NCBI GenBank assembly: GCA_011037195.1
Contig: JAAEAF010007944.1
Location: 1-64,000 of the forward strand
Length of the DNA: 64,000 nucleotides
Direction: 5' to 3'
Source: Triatoma infestans
Lineage: Eukaryota > Arthropoda > Insecta > Hemiptera > Reduviidae
Below the pieces are notes generated by a model. It ran no database searches, was not told the origin of the DNA, and was given only the letters and a program-made list of their open reading frames with translations. Below, one piece after another: positions 11,212 to 21,320 of this stretch. How positions within the stretch are numbered: position 1 is the first letter of the stretch; each line of letters starts with the position of its first letter. The position numbers were made by a program, and so were the translations under genes.

Positions 11212-11215
11212 GGAT
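10885..11215 (+). repeat. LTR family L2, truncated copy
   Basis: Begins TGTAATAGGATGCGAAGAG and runs parallel to the copy at 11249: an AG-rich tract, then aaattgagaatctcactcgctact, a tatatacagctg TATA region, agtcagcaaccaactacta and taaagtcctggcagtt. It breaks off in a (GT)n run at 11166-11212. This gives two L2 copies in tandem. Confidence 0.65.
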
Positions 11216-11248
11216 GTCTGCTTTAGATCCCTCTCTTCGGATGTATAT

Positions 11249-11599
11249 TGTAATAGGATCCGAAGATAGGGATCTAAAGCAGAGAGAGAGAGCGCCACAC
11301 AAAATTGAGAATCTCATTTGCTACTTAGGCCAGACTAGAGTGGGAGACTCTGTACATATACAGCTGTGCTATCCCTACAAAGGATAGCCTTTAGAACAGT
11401 TTGTATAGCAGTTAACAACGAGTCAGCAACCAACTACTATCTTTCTCTTCACTCAGTCTAAATCTCTCGCTACCTAATTTCTATTTACGTTTAAAGTCCT
11501 GGCAGTTTGTGTTTTACGTTTCTCATTATACAGTGTTCATCGTTATTTCCAGTTTATTTATCTCTTAAACCCAATTCTCTCCTTCTCATACCCATTATA
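11249..11599 (+). repeat. LTR family L2, probable solo LTR
   Basis: A ~350-bp unit starting TGTAATAGGATCCGAAG and ending cccattata. It has a TATA-like region (catatacagctg) mid-way and a conserved downstream segment ending in a gttctg/gtgttttacg block. Other copies are at 56964-57354 (+), 28735-29053 (-) and 15322-16210 (-, interrupted). The copy at 28735 has a 4-bp target duplication, which supports an LTR. No internal retrotransposon sequence adjoins it. Confidence 0.65.
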
Positions 11600-12619
11600 A
11601 CGGTGTGGACAAATTTAAATAAACGGGTTTCTATTTAATTAAGAAGATATTGATGAAGTTATTGATCACAGAAGGTGAAGATGATTTCCTTCGTTTTATG
11701 ACATTATCTAACCATGAATGCTGAAAAAAGAAGAGTAGAAAATCATGAAAGAGCTGAATGACATCTGATAATTTAACTTAATATGTATTAAATGATTCCT
11801 TAATTTTTAAATAGTAACAGTAAATGATATTTACAATAAATCTAGACAAATATTTATTATGCATTCTGTTGGCGGGTACAATGAATGTTATCTGTAATAA
11901 CTAACTGTACAAACCCAGTTATGTTCACAGTCACAAAAACAAGCGACTAAATTATATAAAAGATACAACTAGGAAATATAAATCTACTAAGGCATGTTGT
12001 ATTATACTACTTTTTAAACATTTAATTTTATTAAGGCATGAGATGGTGTGTACATTTTTTTTTTGAGATGTTATGAAAGGGAGAGGTGGAAGTAGTTAAA
12101 AAATGTCTACATTCTAAACTGTGTGCGTCATGTTCCTTTTTATTTCTGGCTTTTTAAAAAAAAAAAAAAGGCCCTACTGTTGAGAGTAAAACTTAATTAC
12201 TCACATAGGGTGGGGGAAAGCAAGTGACTGGCATTTATGTACCCAACAGCTAACCCAGCAAGTAACCCAAGCAGTAAAACAAAGCGAGTAGCAAGTAGGG
12301 ATTTATTTATTCATTTTTTTGTTTTGTTTCTTCTTTTAAAGCATTCTTTTAACTTGGGGGTTTAACATGTATGGCGATGACATTGGCGTTCTTTCAAAAA
12401 AGTTCCGCTATTCATTTTCTTTTTTAGTATATAACAATTTTTGAATGAATTTCACTTTATATAAATAAAAATCTGGTAGGAAACAATCATTCGACTTATT
12501 CACTTATTGCGATTAATACGATAATGAAACTGACAAAGTTTTCTTTTAAACTTGGACAATTTCAGTATTCAGTACAGTAGCATAAAATATAGATTTGAAG
12601 AAGGGTACACGTTACCCAA
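11600..12619. other. no gene seen
   Basis: AT-rich intronic sequence with homopolymer runs. No supported coding or repeat feature. Confidence 0.5.
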
Positions 12620-12960
12620 GATAGGTGCTGTTGAAGGGAGTCAGACTGACGTCTAGAAGAGACTACGAAAAACAGCAAACAAATCTACATAACATGCAAA
12701 ATTTTTTCATCTTTAAAAGTTTATTTAATGTTTCGAACAACATTCGTATCCTTTTCCTCAGGAACAATATGAACAAAACGAAGAGAAACACAGAAAATTA
12801 CACTAAAAACTAAGAACAGTAAAACGATTAAAAAAATATTAAAAAATTAAAAAGATACGATATCTATTAAGGAAGAATAGAGAGTTGAATGTTAGAGGAG
12901 GTTATTGTTTGATTATAGAGTAAGGTATACTTGTAGAGAAGACTGAGAAGAGAAAATTTA
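12620..12960 (-). mobile_element. Penelope-like element 3' tail fragment
   Basis: Parallel to 18718-18990 over ~270 bases. Shared phrases include caaacaaatctacat, aagtttatttaatgtttcgaa, tcctcaggaac, ggaagaatagagagttgaat and gagtaaggtatacttg. The copy at 18.7 kb is continuous with a GIY-YIG endonuclease coding region, which identifies this as the untranslated tail of a Penelope-like element. It carries its own hammerhead-like motif at 12727-12764. Confidence 0.6.
12727..12764 (-). ncRNA. hammerhead-like motif, degraded
   Basis: On the minus strand: ttCCTGAGGAA, stem II ggata/tgttc-type pairing with mismatches near the loop, then CGAAAC followed by att where gtc is usual. This is the same motif as 18785-18823 but with a weaker stem II and a lost cleavage-site triplet. 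Confidence 0.45.
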
Positions 12961-13199
12961 ATAGTTGGGTAGTGGTAGAAGAGAAAAATAAATGAATAGA
13001 AATAAACTAGAAAATGAATGGAAGGTGTAGAAAGTTGGTATGGGTAATTTAGTGGGGTGGGGGGCTTTTTTGAGAAAGCGGAATCTTGTTGTCGTAAGAA
13101 GAGGTAAATGATGTCTTTTTTGTGTAGTTGGCGGGGCCGGAAGCATATAATTTACTATTAGCATTTTTTTAAACGAATATAAAATTTATCACTTATATA
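12961..13199. other. no gene seen
   Basis: Purine-rich on the plus strand. The open minus-strand frame is low-complexity (Pro/Phe/Leu) and unconvincing. Confidence 0.45.
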
Positions 13200-13268
13200 C
13201 GGGACTCGAACTGGGGACCTCCCAGTTACAAGGCCATGTTCATAGCCATTACACTAAACCAAGTCCCG
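13200..13268 (-). tRNA. tRNA-like sequence, probably a SINE head or tRNA pseudogene
   Basis: On the minus strand the ends CGGGACT and AGTCCCG would pair as a perfect 7-bp stem. Inside are an A-box-like TGGTTTAGTGTAATGG, a loop TTGTAAC that recalls tRNA-Thr(TGT), and a B-box-like AGTTCGAGTCCC. The stem overlaps the T-arm position, and no proper T stem or anticodon stem forms, so this is not a working tRNA. No second copy was seen in the window. Confidence 0.4.
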
Positions 13269-13424
13269 TTTATATTATGTTTTTATTAAGTTTAAAATAC
13301 GTCTTAGTAAATTTAGTTTAAGTAAATTGCGATTGAGTAAATTCAGTCAATCAATTTACTTCAAATTGTTATTCTAGGAACACATTTAATGAACTTCCAT
13401 ATTTATATAAGTAAAAAAAAAAAA

Positions 13425-13933
13425 GAAGCAGAACATATTTATTTCTAATGAATATTATTTATATGAGAGAATTGCTTAATAAACTGAAATAGCACTTTAG
13501 AGGAAAACCTAACCTCACCTCTCTCCCTTAAATATGCCCTTTAATGAATTTTCCCAGAGAAATAATTCAAATAAAAGTTGTAGATCTTTGTATGTGTAAT
13601 TGATATACCTACCAAGTTTAAAGAAAATCGTTGAAGCCATTTTTGAGAAAATCGCCCAAAAAAAGTGAAAGAAATTATTCATTAAAGTCGTACTTTCGGT
13701 TGAGGAATTTTTAACAGATAACTTACTGTCAGATACCATGGTGATATCTAAACATTTTATCAAGTTTGTATTTTCTGCAATTTGTTATTGAGCTATTCTC
13801 ACACACACACACACGCAGACCATTTTCTAAAAAACCACTTCTTTGGACTCAGATATCTTAAAACATATATTTCCGGTGAAAACTCGATTTCAAAAATTTG
13901 TCACGACTACAATACTTTCTCTTACTAGGAAGA
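13425..13933 (+). repeat. REP family copy (middle and right end)
   Basis: Carries the central unit (atagcactttagagg, then aaaagttgtagatctttg and gaagccatttttgagaaaat), the gacagataactt/tactgtcagat segment, a CA run and the right-end phrases tttccggtgaaaactcga and actacaatactttctcttac. The 5' end is missing. A GC-rich block follows immediately. Confidence 0.75.
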
Positions 13934-14580
13934 GGTGGCGTATATGTGTGTGTTGAAAGTAAGGAACTCAGGTGAGCGTAGAAGGATTGGAATGCTTCTT
14001 CGGAAGCGGATGATGCCGTCGTTGAAGCGGCAAGTGATGGCGAGTCCACTAACGTGCAGATGAGATAGCCTCGTGAAGATGATGGCGCGTAGACATGATC
14101 TTGGTAGTCACCGAAGAGTGAAGGTTAATAATCAACGCGGCGGATAGGCGCATATAAGGCGACACCAAATTTAAAGGCGAAATTAAGAGACTGTTAGCTA
14201 GTCGGGCGACAGAAGAAGAGAACGGCACAAACACTGTTGTTCAGGCGAATTGTAGAGGACAAGTGAAGTAATTTTAGAGGAATAAAGAACGTCTGGAGGG
14301 TGTGGGAAACTAAATAACGCGCGAACTCCGAAAGATAAAAGTGCCGACAATCCCACCACCGAGAGAGAAAGAGAGGGAAAAATGCGGGGAAGCGTGAGAA
14401 CGAGGCGGACGATGAAAAAAAGGTAATAATAGTAATCTGGAAATGGCAAGTGATTAACAGTAGTGTGGTAATAAAAGGGCAATAAAGGCGAAGCGAAGTT
14501 AAGCTGTCAAAGGTGCCGCGACCTAACACATACATTACACTAAGAGTTCATTACTTTTGAGGAATGCTAACGTTGCTGCT
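13934..14580. other. GC-rich block of unknown nature
   Basis: About 640 bases clearly richer in G and C than both sides. It has a gcatataaggcgac TATA-like site near 14150 and open minus-strand frames of 61-113 codons without recognisable domains. It lies exactly between REP sequence on both sides, so it behaves like an insertion (possibly an LTR or 5' region of an LTR element). I cannot identify it. Confidence 0.3.
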
Positions 14581-14639
14581 CCTCCAGATTCCTCGAAAAA
14601 AAAAACAAATGCTTTCAAAACTGCAACAACTAAAAGTGA

Positions 14640-14835
14640 TAGGCGTAGGTGGAATAAGTATTTTTAAGAAAATCGCGAAAAATAAAAAGAAAAAATATAT
14701 AGGAAGAATCTTACTGTAGAATTATGTAATGAACAAAGATAGCCTTTAGAGGCAAACATAACCACCCTATTCCTTCCCCAAAAGCCCCCTTAAATGAATT
14801 TACCCGGATTTAATTTCTTCTGAGACTAAATGTAC
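14640..14835 (+). repeat. REP family fragment (central unit)
   Basis: Contains tagcctttagaggcaaacat, cataacc, then cccttaaatgaatttacc, matching the central REP unit at 51990-52080 and 53900-53950. Flanks are degenerate. Confidence 0.55.
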
Positions 14836-15321
14836 GACTTACTCATTAACTTTAGAAAAAGAATTTATTTATTTAATTTTTTTACATGTGCATTAAACAT
14901 TTTAGTTTTTATTGGGGGCTGGTAAGGAAACCAACATATTGATATTAGAAGAATAGTTAATTTCACTATATACTCTTCGATCTTTATATTTAAATTAGCT
15001 AGCTACTTAAGATATAAAACCACACCGTAAACTACGAAATAATAGAGAGTAAACGAATGTAAATTACACCTAAGAATTTTCTCACAGGGTTCTCCTGCAA
15101 TGTGCTCATAAATGACTAAATGGGATTTATGAAATATCTAATTAACTCTTATTCCCATACACCAGCCTGTGAAATTAACAGACAATTTAAGCTTCTTTCT
15201 AGGCTGCCTTGACCGATGTTCTAAACTCACAATTGAAAACAAAAAGACTTATATATAATGCAGTCATAAATCTGTCTGGTCCAAAATCCTTCGGAAAATC
15301 ACCACTGCTCACTGTTACTAG
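14836..15321. other. no gene seen
   Basis: AT-rich with no supported feature. Confidence 0.45.
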
Positions 15322-16210
15322 TATAATGGGTGTGAGAAGGAGAGAAAATTAGAGAGAATGGATTTTAGAGAACTAAACTAGATAATTTATGCTGAACACT
15401 GTATATCGAATAGAACACACAAACTGCAAGGACTTTACAGTAAAATAGAAGTTAGGTAGCGAAGAGAAATATAAGGAGGCAGACTGGCTGAGTGATGAGA
15501 AAGAAGGTAGTAGATAGGTTGCTGACTGGTTGTAAAGTGGTCGTAAACTGTCCTGAACTGTACTGCTGTAGCTCTATTTATATGAATCCAACTGTCTTTT
15601 ACTAGGCTGGCCTTGGTGGGGAGTAGAATTAAAATTAGAATGATGCAGGGAGGGGGACTCAAACCCAGGCACTGCAGCCTCCCATTGTGCCAACCCCTCA
15701 AAACTTAGAGGAAGCCCCCCTTTCTCTTCATGAAGTCCAGAACCTTCCCCACTAGTCCTTCTTGGAGTACGATTTCCTCCGGTCTTAACGTGCCGAAGAT
15801 CTCGTACTACAATCTGCCGATTGCAACGCAATCAAACAGCAGGTGAGAGGCCGTCTCCTCCTTCTCCTGACACAGTCTAAACAAGGACTCTGAATCCACC
15901 AATCCCACCTTGTGCAGATGTTTCTTGAACCTACCATGCCAAGTAAACAGGCCCGTTGACATAGAAATCTGATACCTGCTTAGGCCTAGAGTGTCTCTGG
16001 TTCTTCTTCTACAAAGCTCTGGCATGACCATTTTGCCGTGTTTTGCCCCAGTACTTAGCCTCCAGTGACGATTATGCTCTCTCCGAGTCGCCTTCGCCAT
16101 ACTTTTGGCTATTCCCAGAACAGATTCCGGCCCACAGAAGGAAGTTTGGTGGGGAGTAATGACTTTTGATTCATTTAATGTGCTTCTCTGCTCTTCGAAT
16201 CCTATTAATC
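15322..16210 (-). repeat. LTR family L2 copy interrupted by a LINE fragment
   Basis: The minus strand starts near 16210 (cttcgaatcctatta, the reverse of TGTAATAGGATTCGAAG) and ends near 15322 (tataatgggtgtgag). It is split by the element at 15626-16145, which is bordered by the duplicated word ttggtggggagta. Outside the insertion, the L2 phrases caaggactttaca, gttaggtagcg and gttgctgact are in the right order. Confidence 0.6.
15626..16145 (-). pseudogene. 3' fragment of an RNase H-bearing non-LTR retrotransposon (type B), inserted in an L2 LTR
   Basis: Minus-strand frames (16100-15807, then 15831-15574 after a frame change) give the C-terminal region downstream of RNase H: a basic segment, LSTGLFTWHGRF-like residues, HKVGLVDS, then CxxC...H...C (LFRLCQEKEETASHLLFDC), the zinc-finger-like signature at the end of many Jockey/R1-type ORF2 proteins. 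The insertion is bounded by a 13-bp target-site duplication (15613-15625 and 16146-16158), so it arrived as a 5'-truncated copy. It cannot encode an active enzyme: the reverse transcriptase and endonuclease are missing. Confidence 0.75.
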
Positions 16211-16512
16211 TCTAATGATTCTGATCCAATTACATCTCCAATCTAAACCTCCACATTGATCTAAAAATTCCTTTTGCCCACCAGCTAATAACATCCCGGT
16301 ATAAAAAAATTACATGATTCCTAATCTGCCCATTCCAAAGAAAAAAGACTTTTCCAAAGATTGTCCTCTCTTTCTGGTCTCTGACAATCCTCCCAGAAGA
16401 TTAAAACTTTTCTTGCCTTGGGAGAAGCATGTTTTGTAATATGTAACCCTTTTATAGCATTCAGAAAGTTTTTTTTAATTTTTATTTTACCATAAATTCA
16501 CTTTATATTTAG
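16211..16512. other. unassigned sequence
   Basis: Moderate GC with a minus-strand frame containing WW and FR-rich stretches. I do not recognise it. It may be a further retroelement relic. Confidence 0.3.
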
Positions 16513-16543
16513 TTAACGTTTCGATCATATTTATCGGTCATTT
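16513..16543 (-). ncRNA. weak hammerhead-like motif
   Basis: On the minus strand: aaTGACCGAT...ATCGAAACGTTAAC. The GAAAC box and a short stem II are present, but CUGANGA reads aaTGACC. Listed because it has the same spacing as the better motifs; it may be chance. Confidence 0.25.
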
Positions 16544-16662
16544 TCTAAAAAAAAAAAAAATTAATTACATCAATGAACCACAAATATTCCAAATTATAAA
16601 TATAACGAGACTCCTTAATACATGAAGATATAGTATTCATTCAATTTTAGGTTTCAAAATAT

Positions 16663-17024
16663 TGTAACGTAGCCAGTGGAACCATCTAGAAGAGTAAGCA
16701 GGTACCTCAAGTTCTCATAGTAGCCGCTAGGAAGCGCTGGCGGCGCACTTTATCTCTTTGTAGAAGAATCCAGAAAGTTCGAGCCCATTCTCCACCGGTA
16801 TAAATAGTGGGACCACAGAGAGTTGAGAGAGTTTTCCAGTTACAAACGAAGTGTACGTTTGTGGAAAGTGTATAAAAAGTGAACAAAGTGAACTTTTGTG
16901 GTTTAAACTGTAAATTAATAATTATTAAGTGTTGTATTTTCTTTATTGAAGTTTAGAGTATTTTATCTATAAGAACCCACTTAAAACTAGTTGCAGTAGC
17001 TAGTTTAGAGGGGAAAACGTTGCA
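16663..17024 (+). repeat. solo LTR of a gypsy-type retrotransposon (family L1)
   Basis: A 362-bp unit with TGTAACG at the left end and CGTTGCA at the right end, near-perfect inverted termini of TG...CA form. It is flanked by ATAT on both sides (16659-16662 and 17025-17028), a plausible 4-bp target duplication, though the local AT richness weakens it. A TATA box (ggtataaatagtggg) lies ~135 bases in, and GC-rich U3-like sequence precedes it. There is no primer-binding site or gag next to it, so it is a solo LTR left by recombination. The strand is taken from the TATA orientation. Confidence 0.7.
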
Positions 17025-17500
17025 ATATATTAAACATTAACTTTTTATAAATGTTTAAAAGTACAAAGATAATTTTCCATATATTACCCACACTTTATAC
17101 AATATTCAGTGTTTTACTGAAGTTTTCTAAAACTGTGACTAGTAGAATTTTACAGTAAAATTAACTAAAGTTCTTTGGTTTAGAGGCAAAACGCTCGTAC
17201 ACATGAACCAGCCACACTTTGATATAATAATAATCGCAAACAAATTTGGTTATCCTTTAGAACCCCTTTAACTGTAATTCCTTTATAACTTTGTGCTAAC
17301 AAATTTTGCAAAATGTTAAATAATGATTAAACTACCAACTACCAACATAGGACCGGAATTTATTCAGAATCTATTTGAACTAGAAACAATTATTGAATGG
17401 GAAAAATAGAAATGTATTTAGTGAATTATTAGAGCGTTAAATTATTATCATGAGATGTCTATATGATAATGGCCAGTGGAATTTTTAAAGAATTCTTTAT
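17025..17500. other. no gene seen
   Basis: AT-rich sequence. No coding motif found. Confidence 0.45.
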
Positions 17501-17800
17501 TGTTCTATGTTTCGGGTTCCGTTGATGCTCTTTTTCAGGAGCTCTGCAAAATTTTTTGAAAAGAAAAGGTACATTATTGTCCAGTATTGTAGTGAAGAAA
17601 AAGTGTATAGATTTGTTAACAAATAAAAGAAAAATTTAAATTAAAGAAATATTAACAGAACACATTGAGCATAAGATATTAAAAATAAGAAATTATAACA
17701 CAGAAGTGATAGTTAATTAAATGAAATTATATTAACAATAAGAGAAAATAAAAAAAAGATAAAGATACCTTTAGAGTAGGAGAGGAGTGAACATTGAGAA
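17501..17800 (-). mobile_element. Penelope-like element tail fragment, diverged
   Basis: Similar in layout to 12620-12960 and 18718-18990: a hammerhead-like word (minus strand ctCCTGAAAAAGAGC...CCGAAACAT, 17505-17542), then AAGA/AATA-rich sequence with aaagatacctttagagtaggagagg. The ribozyme motif lacks a good stem II. Confidence 0.4.
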
Positions 17801-17849
17801 CGTTAAATTAATGGATTTTTAAAATTAAAAACATCTTGACGACATTCAG

Positions 17850-18560
17850 CAATGGTGTAAGAAATGGAGAATCAAAATTAACAGTCTAAAATCTACGCAC
17901 ATGGCATTCACACTATGTAAACCTACATAACCGACAGTTTACTTCAACGATACAACGCTCCCGGAGAAAACTGTTACACGTTATCTTGGGACTCCACTTA
18001 GACCGCCGATTAACTTGGAACCTCCATACCAGACTTAAAAGACAGGCTTTAAATCAGAGATTTCGACAATTACGACGATTGCTAGACGGAAAACTGAATG
18101 ACAAACTTTACAACATGATACTAATTTACAAAACTATAATTCGTCCTATATGGCTGTACGGTTGCGAAGTTTGGGGTTCTACCAAACCTTCTAACCTGTA
18201 CAGAATACAAGCGTTCCAATCTAAACTTCTACGACACATTACTGACGCAACCTACTATGTTTCAAACCTTACACTACACACTGATCTCAATATACCATTC
18301 GTTACAGACACAATCACAACCAAATAAAAAAGGTTTCACGAAACACTATCACACATAACAATTCTCTCATCTCCAATTTAAGCTTGCCACAGAATACAAC
18401 AAGGAGACTGAAAAGGGAGTGGCCTAGGGATAACCTTCGTAACTAAATGCCCGCTGGATGGCTTCTCCACTCGAGTTCCTCAAGCGAACAGTATCAGCAG
18501 TGAGCAATAGAAATTATTGTTATGATGTAACAGATTTTGCTTATACAATAAATAAATAAA
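17850..18560 (+). pseudogene. Jockey-clade reverse transcriptase, C-terminal fragment and 3' end
   Basis: The first part (17850-17985) in a shifted frame gives WCxKWRIKINxxKSxHMAFTL, the thumb-proximal motif. The open frame 17986-18327 starts GLHLDRRLTWNLHTRLKR and continues through RPIWLYGCEVWGSTKPSN, QSKLLRHITDA and YVSNLTLHTDL, the characteristic end of Jockey-type ORF2. It ends with a 3' tail reading cttatacaataaataaataaa followed by an A run, consistent with a polyadenylated RNA copied by target-primed reverse transcription. It lacks the endonuclease and catalytic palm, so it is a 5'-truncated copy. Better-preserved palm sequence of the same clade is at 50409-50834. Confidence 0.8.
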
Positions 18561-18717
18561 AAAAAGTAAAAAAAAAAAAAAACGTTAAAAGGTGGGAGGG
18601 ATAAGAAAAATGTTTATAGTGATGCGCGGCAATTTTAAATTTGGAAGAACAAATTACTGGCGGGTGTCTTTGTTTAGCGTTAGAAAAATATTCTAGAACA
18701 GAGCAACAAAAAGAGCA

Positions 18718-19390
18718 AATAAATCTATATATATAACAAGCAAAATATTAGTTGTCTGAGGCCGAAAGTAAAAACTTTTTATCTTTCGACGTTTCGAACA
18801 CCTTTGGTATCCTTCCTCAGGAACTACATAAAAAATAACAAAGAGAAATACAGACAATTACATAACAACAACCAAACATTTAACGATTAAAAAAAATATT
18901 AAAAATTAAAAAGATACAATACCTGTTAAGGAAGAACAGAGAGTTGAATAATAGAGAAGGTTATTGTTTGGTTATGGAGTAAGGTATACTTGCTATAAGT
19001 TGAAGTTATGATATTTCTTTGTCTTCTTTTAAAATTGATAGAGTTCGGATGTAGGTGAATTTGTAAGGATTCGGATAGAAGACGTTTTAAATGGTTGGGG
19101 GGTAAATGGTTAAAATGGAAGGGTTATTTTAAAATCAAAGACATGATTAAAAGTCAGAACATGTTTAGAGAGAGCAGTGCTGTTAGTTTTTTTTTTTTTT
19201 TGTTAATAATGTCTAGTTCGTGCAGTCTGAGTCCTTTTTTTGTAATAGCTGTTTGGATTCACCTATGTAGCAAGCGTTGCAGTTGGGTGTAATACATTTA
19301 AGTTTGTATACCGTACGTGTTTTGTTAGATTTTTCAATAGGATCTTTAATTTTTGAGAAGAATTTATTTAGTTTGTTGGTGAACAACATG
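18718..19390 (-). mobile_element. Penelope-like element: GIY-YIG endonuclease end plus tail
   Basis: Minus-strand translation from about 19390 gives LNKFFSKIKDP...VYKLKC...NCNACYIGES (about 19285), then NSTALSKH, HVFDFKITL (about 19120). This is the C-terminal GIY-YIG endonuclease of Penelope-like elements, with the Cys-rich insert before YIG, the STALSxH segment and the FDF motif. Stops and a T-run expansion (19187-19201) break it. The enzyme would nick target DNA for terminal-transferase-like retrotransposition. The tail to 18718 carries a hammerhead motif at 18785-18823 and matches 12620-12960. The element is cut off at 19390, where a plus-strand RNase H fragment begins. Confidence 0.7.
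18785..18823 (-). ncRNA. hammerhead-ribozyme-like motif downstream of the GIY-YIG domain
   Basis: On the minus strand: TTC, CTGAGGA, stem II ggatacc/ggtgttc (7 pairs, two of them G-U) with an AAA loop, CGAAAC, gtC, then GAA closing a short stem I. All invariant boxes (CUGANGA, GAAA, the GUC cleavage triplet) are present. Location on a Penelope-type tail agrees with the known presence of hammerheads in these elements. Stem I is only 3 bp, as in minimal natural forms that may need dimers. Confidence 0.65.
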
Positions 19391-20045
19391 AACTTGCAAA
19401 TTTACTGATGCTGAATGAGAAGGTGGATAGGTATGCCAAATTAGGCGCCTCTCTTCCTTTCACTGGTCCCGAGCCTGCTGTTGGCGTGTCTTCTAGCACA
19501 TGTCTGTCAGGCTTCCAGACATGGACAACTTCACAGCATTCATCCTTATGGATGAGCTCAGTTGGTTTTTGGCAGTCCAAAATGCTCATCGGGGGGGTCC
19601 GGACAAGGCCATTAGTGAAACGTTGCCGTGTTTTTCACGCAGCGCTCTCAGGCATCTGCTTGGATCTCTTACTGGACATTGTGGTTTATGGAGACATTTC
19701 TACATAATGGGGCTCATGCCGGATCCATTTTGTAGAGTCTGTGAGACAGTGGAGGAAACACCCATCCATCTTATGACTGACTGATTGCTTGGGTTGTGAG
19801 GAAATTAGGATCAGGACCTTTGATCGGAGCAGAATGTCTGTGGAAGAGCTTAGGCTATTTCCGCTTAAAGTTAATGTCCGATTTATTCGGACTGAGGTGA
19901 ATCTTGGATGGATAAGATCCGGGTCTGGATTTTTGTTATAGACCCGGTTTGTTGTTGTTTCTCTTGGGGGTTAGCTATATGGACCCAGTGAGGCTTTGGA
20001 TACCGTAGGGTTTCCCTCCCCTCAAACAAATAATAATACGGATGG
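19391..20045 (+). pseudogene. RNase H-type LINE fragment (family A)
   Basis: Begins inside the RNase H domain (LLNEKVDRYAKLGASLPF, the GNEEVDRFA motif in family A) and continues CLSGFQTW...SSLWMSS...QSKMLIGG, then after a frame change HCGLWRHFYIMGL.PDPFCRVCETVEETPIHLMTD, the CxxC...H zinc motif. The 3' untranslated part (ccgggtctgg...gacccggtttgttg) ends in an AATAAT tail at 20032-20040. Other copies are at 31604-32466, 34175-35065 and 60402-61366. It is truncated and frame-broken. Confidence 0.8.
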
Positions 20046-20420
20046 TTTCCTAGAAACCTCCCCCCCCCAAAAAATCATTTTTCAGGAGAGGGGAATGTCT
20101 TGTAGCGTTTTTCATAAAAAATCATAAAGATCTAAGAAAATATTCTCTAAATTTACAATTCCATTTCAATGGATTTTGCCTGAAACTTTAATGCGATACC
20201 TTAATGTGAAACATTAATTGACTGGTACCTCCTAAAGGGAATGTCAAATTTGAGCTTTCTGCATTTAATTATTTTTTAATTTTGAGATATTTCGTTCACA
20301 CACACACACATTTGCTTACATATATTTTCAAACTCAGGAGACCTCAATGTATTTCTTCAATATATTTCAAATTGAAGTTCCAAAATTTGATACGATCGCA
20401 GTATTACCTTCTACAAAGAG
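20046..20420 (+). repeat. REP family relic (right half)
   Basis: Degenerate but ordered: ttaattttgagatatttcg, CA run, tcaaactcaggagacctcaa, aaaatttgatacgatcgcag, acaaagagaaag. The AATAAT tail of the preceding LINE fragment abuts it. Confidence 0.5.
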
Positions 20421-20799
20421 AAAGTAAAAAACTAAAAGAATATAAATACATAATAAACTACATTTTATAAATAAAGTACTAGATATAGTATTCCTACTAC
20501 ACTAAATACACTAATATTACATAATATAAAGTACTATAAATTTATATATAATACATAATACAAGCACTTCCACAGTCATTAATTTAAGCTATACTTTTCT
20601 CTTATCTTTTTATTTTTATCTCTATTACTATTTTTATAATATAAATATATATTTTTTTTTTATCTTTTATATTTTATATAAACCATTCTTGCCTAAACCT
20701 ACCTTAATGAAGAATCGATAGCGACTTATTTTTAGGGCTTACTCGGAAATAGAACTGATTCAAAAACATCTCTTAAAACGTCTCCACGACTAAAGGATA
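20421..20799. other. no gene seen
   Basis: Very AT-rich (tata and poly-T runs). No feature. Confidence 0.5.
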
Positions 20800-21318
20800 T
20801 TTTTGGCAACTTTACTACCCGTCAAATATCAAGAGGATATGGGCAAGCGAAGGCTAACAGTGCAACAACACTAAACTGAATAGATACAATACGACTTACC
20901 ATTCTATAATAAGGACTTTTACAACTCTGAAACGAAGAGCGACGAAAGAGATATCACTGGCAACTGGAACTCCATATATATTACTTAAAATCATTAAGCA
21001 AAATACAACTAAATCGTTGACGACTAATGATAATCTAGACAATAATTAAACGAATATTGAAATTCCCCAAAACCACATCATTCTCCTGACAACTCCTGGA
21101 GGAGCCATATCAGATCAAGAAAAAGATTTGTACACAGTATGACACTGAAAAACGTACAACATATAACGAACTGATCAACGACCATTTGTGGACATATCTC
21201 TTTACTTCTTTCGCTTACTGCTAAACCAGTCACCTCCAGCCAAATAAAGCAAGCCATTACAAATATTCTTAAGGAAAGATTCCTGGCTATGACCTAATAA
21301 GAGCTTATATATATATAT
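20800..21318 (+). pseudogene. Jockey-type ORF2 relic (segment before the reverse transcriptase core)
   Basis: Plus-strand frames give GGAISDQEKDLYT (near 21110) and SSQIKQAITN...ERF (near 21240), then, shifted by one base, APGYDLI-like residues (ggctatgacctaataag, near 21285). These correspond to the SDxEKAxLF, xxIKxxI and APGxDxI blocks that open the Jockey-clade reverse transcriptase. It is decayed by many stops and is cut on the right by the mariner-type element at 21321. Confidence 0.5.
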
Positions 21319-21320
21319 AT

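Noticed and set aside
11163..11387. Plus-strand frame of 74 codons
   Set aside because: It starts in a (GT)n tract and continues through an L2 LTR, so it is non-coding.
13858..14535. Minus-strand frames of 61-113 codons in the GC-rich block
   Set aside because: Low-complexity Ser/Leu/Phe-rich products without recognisable motifs or splice context; kept only as an unexplained block.
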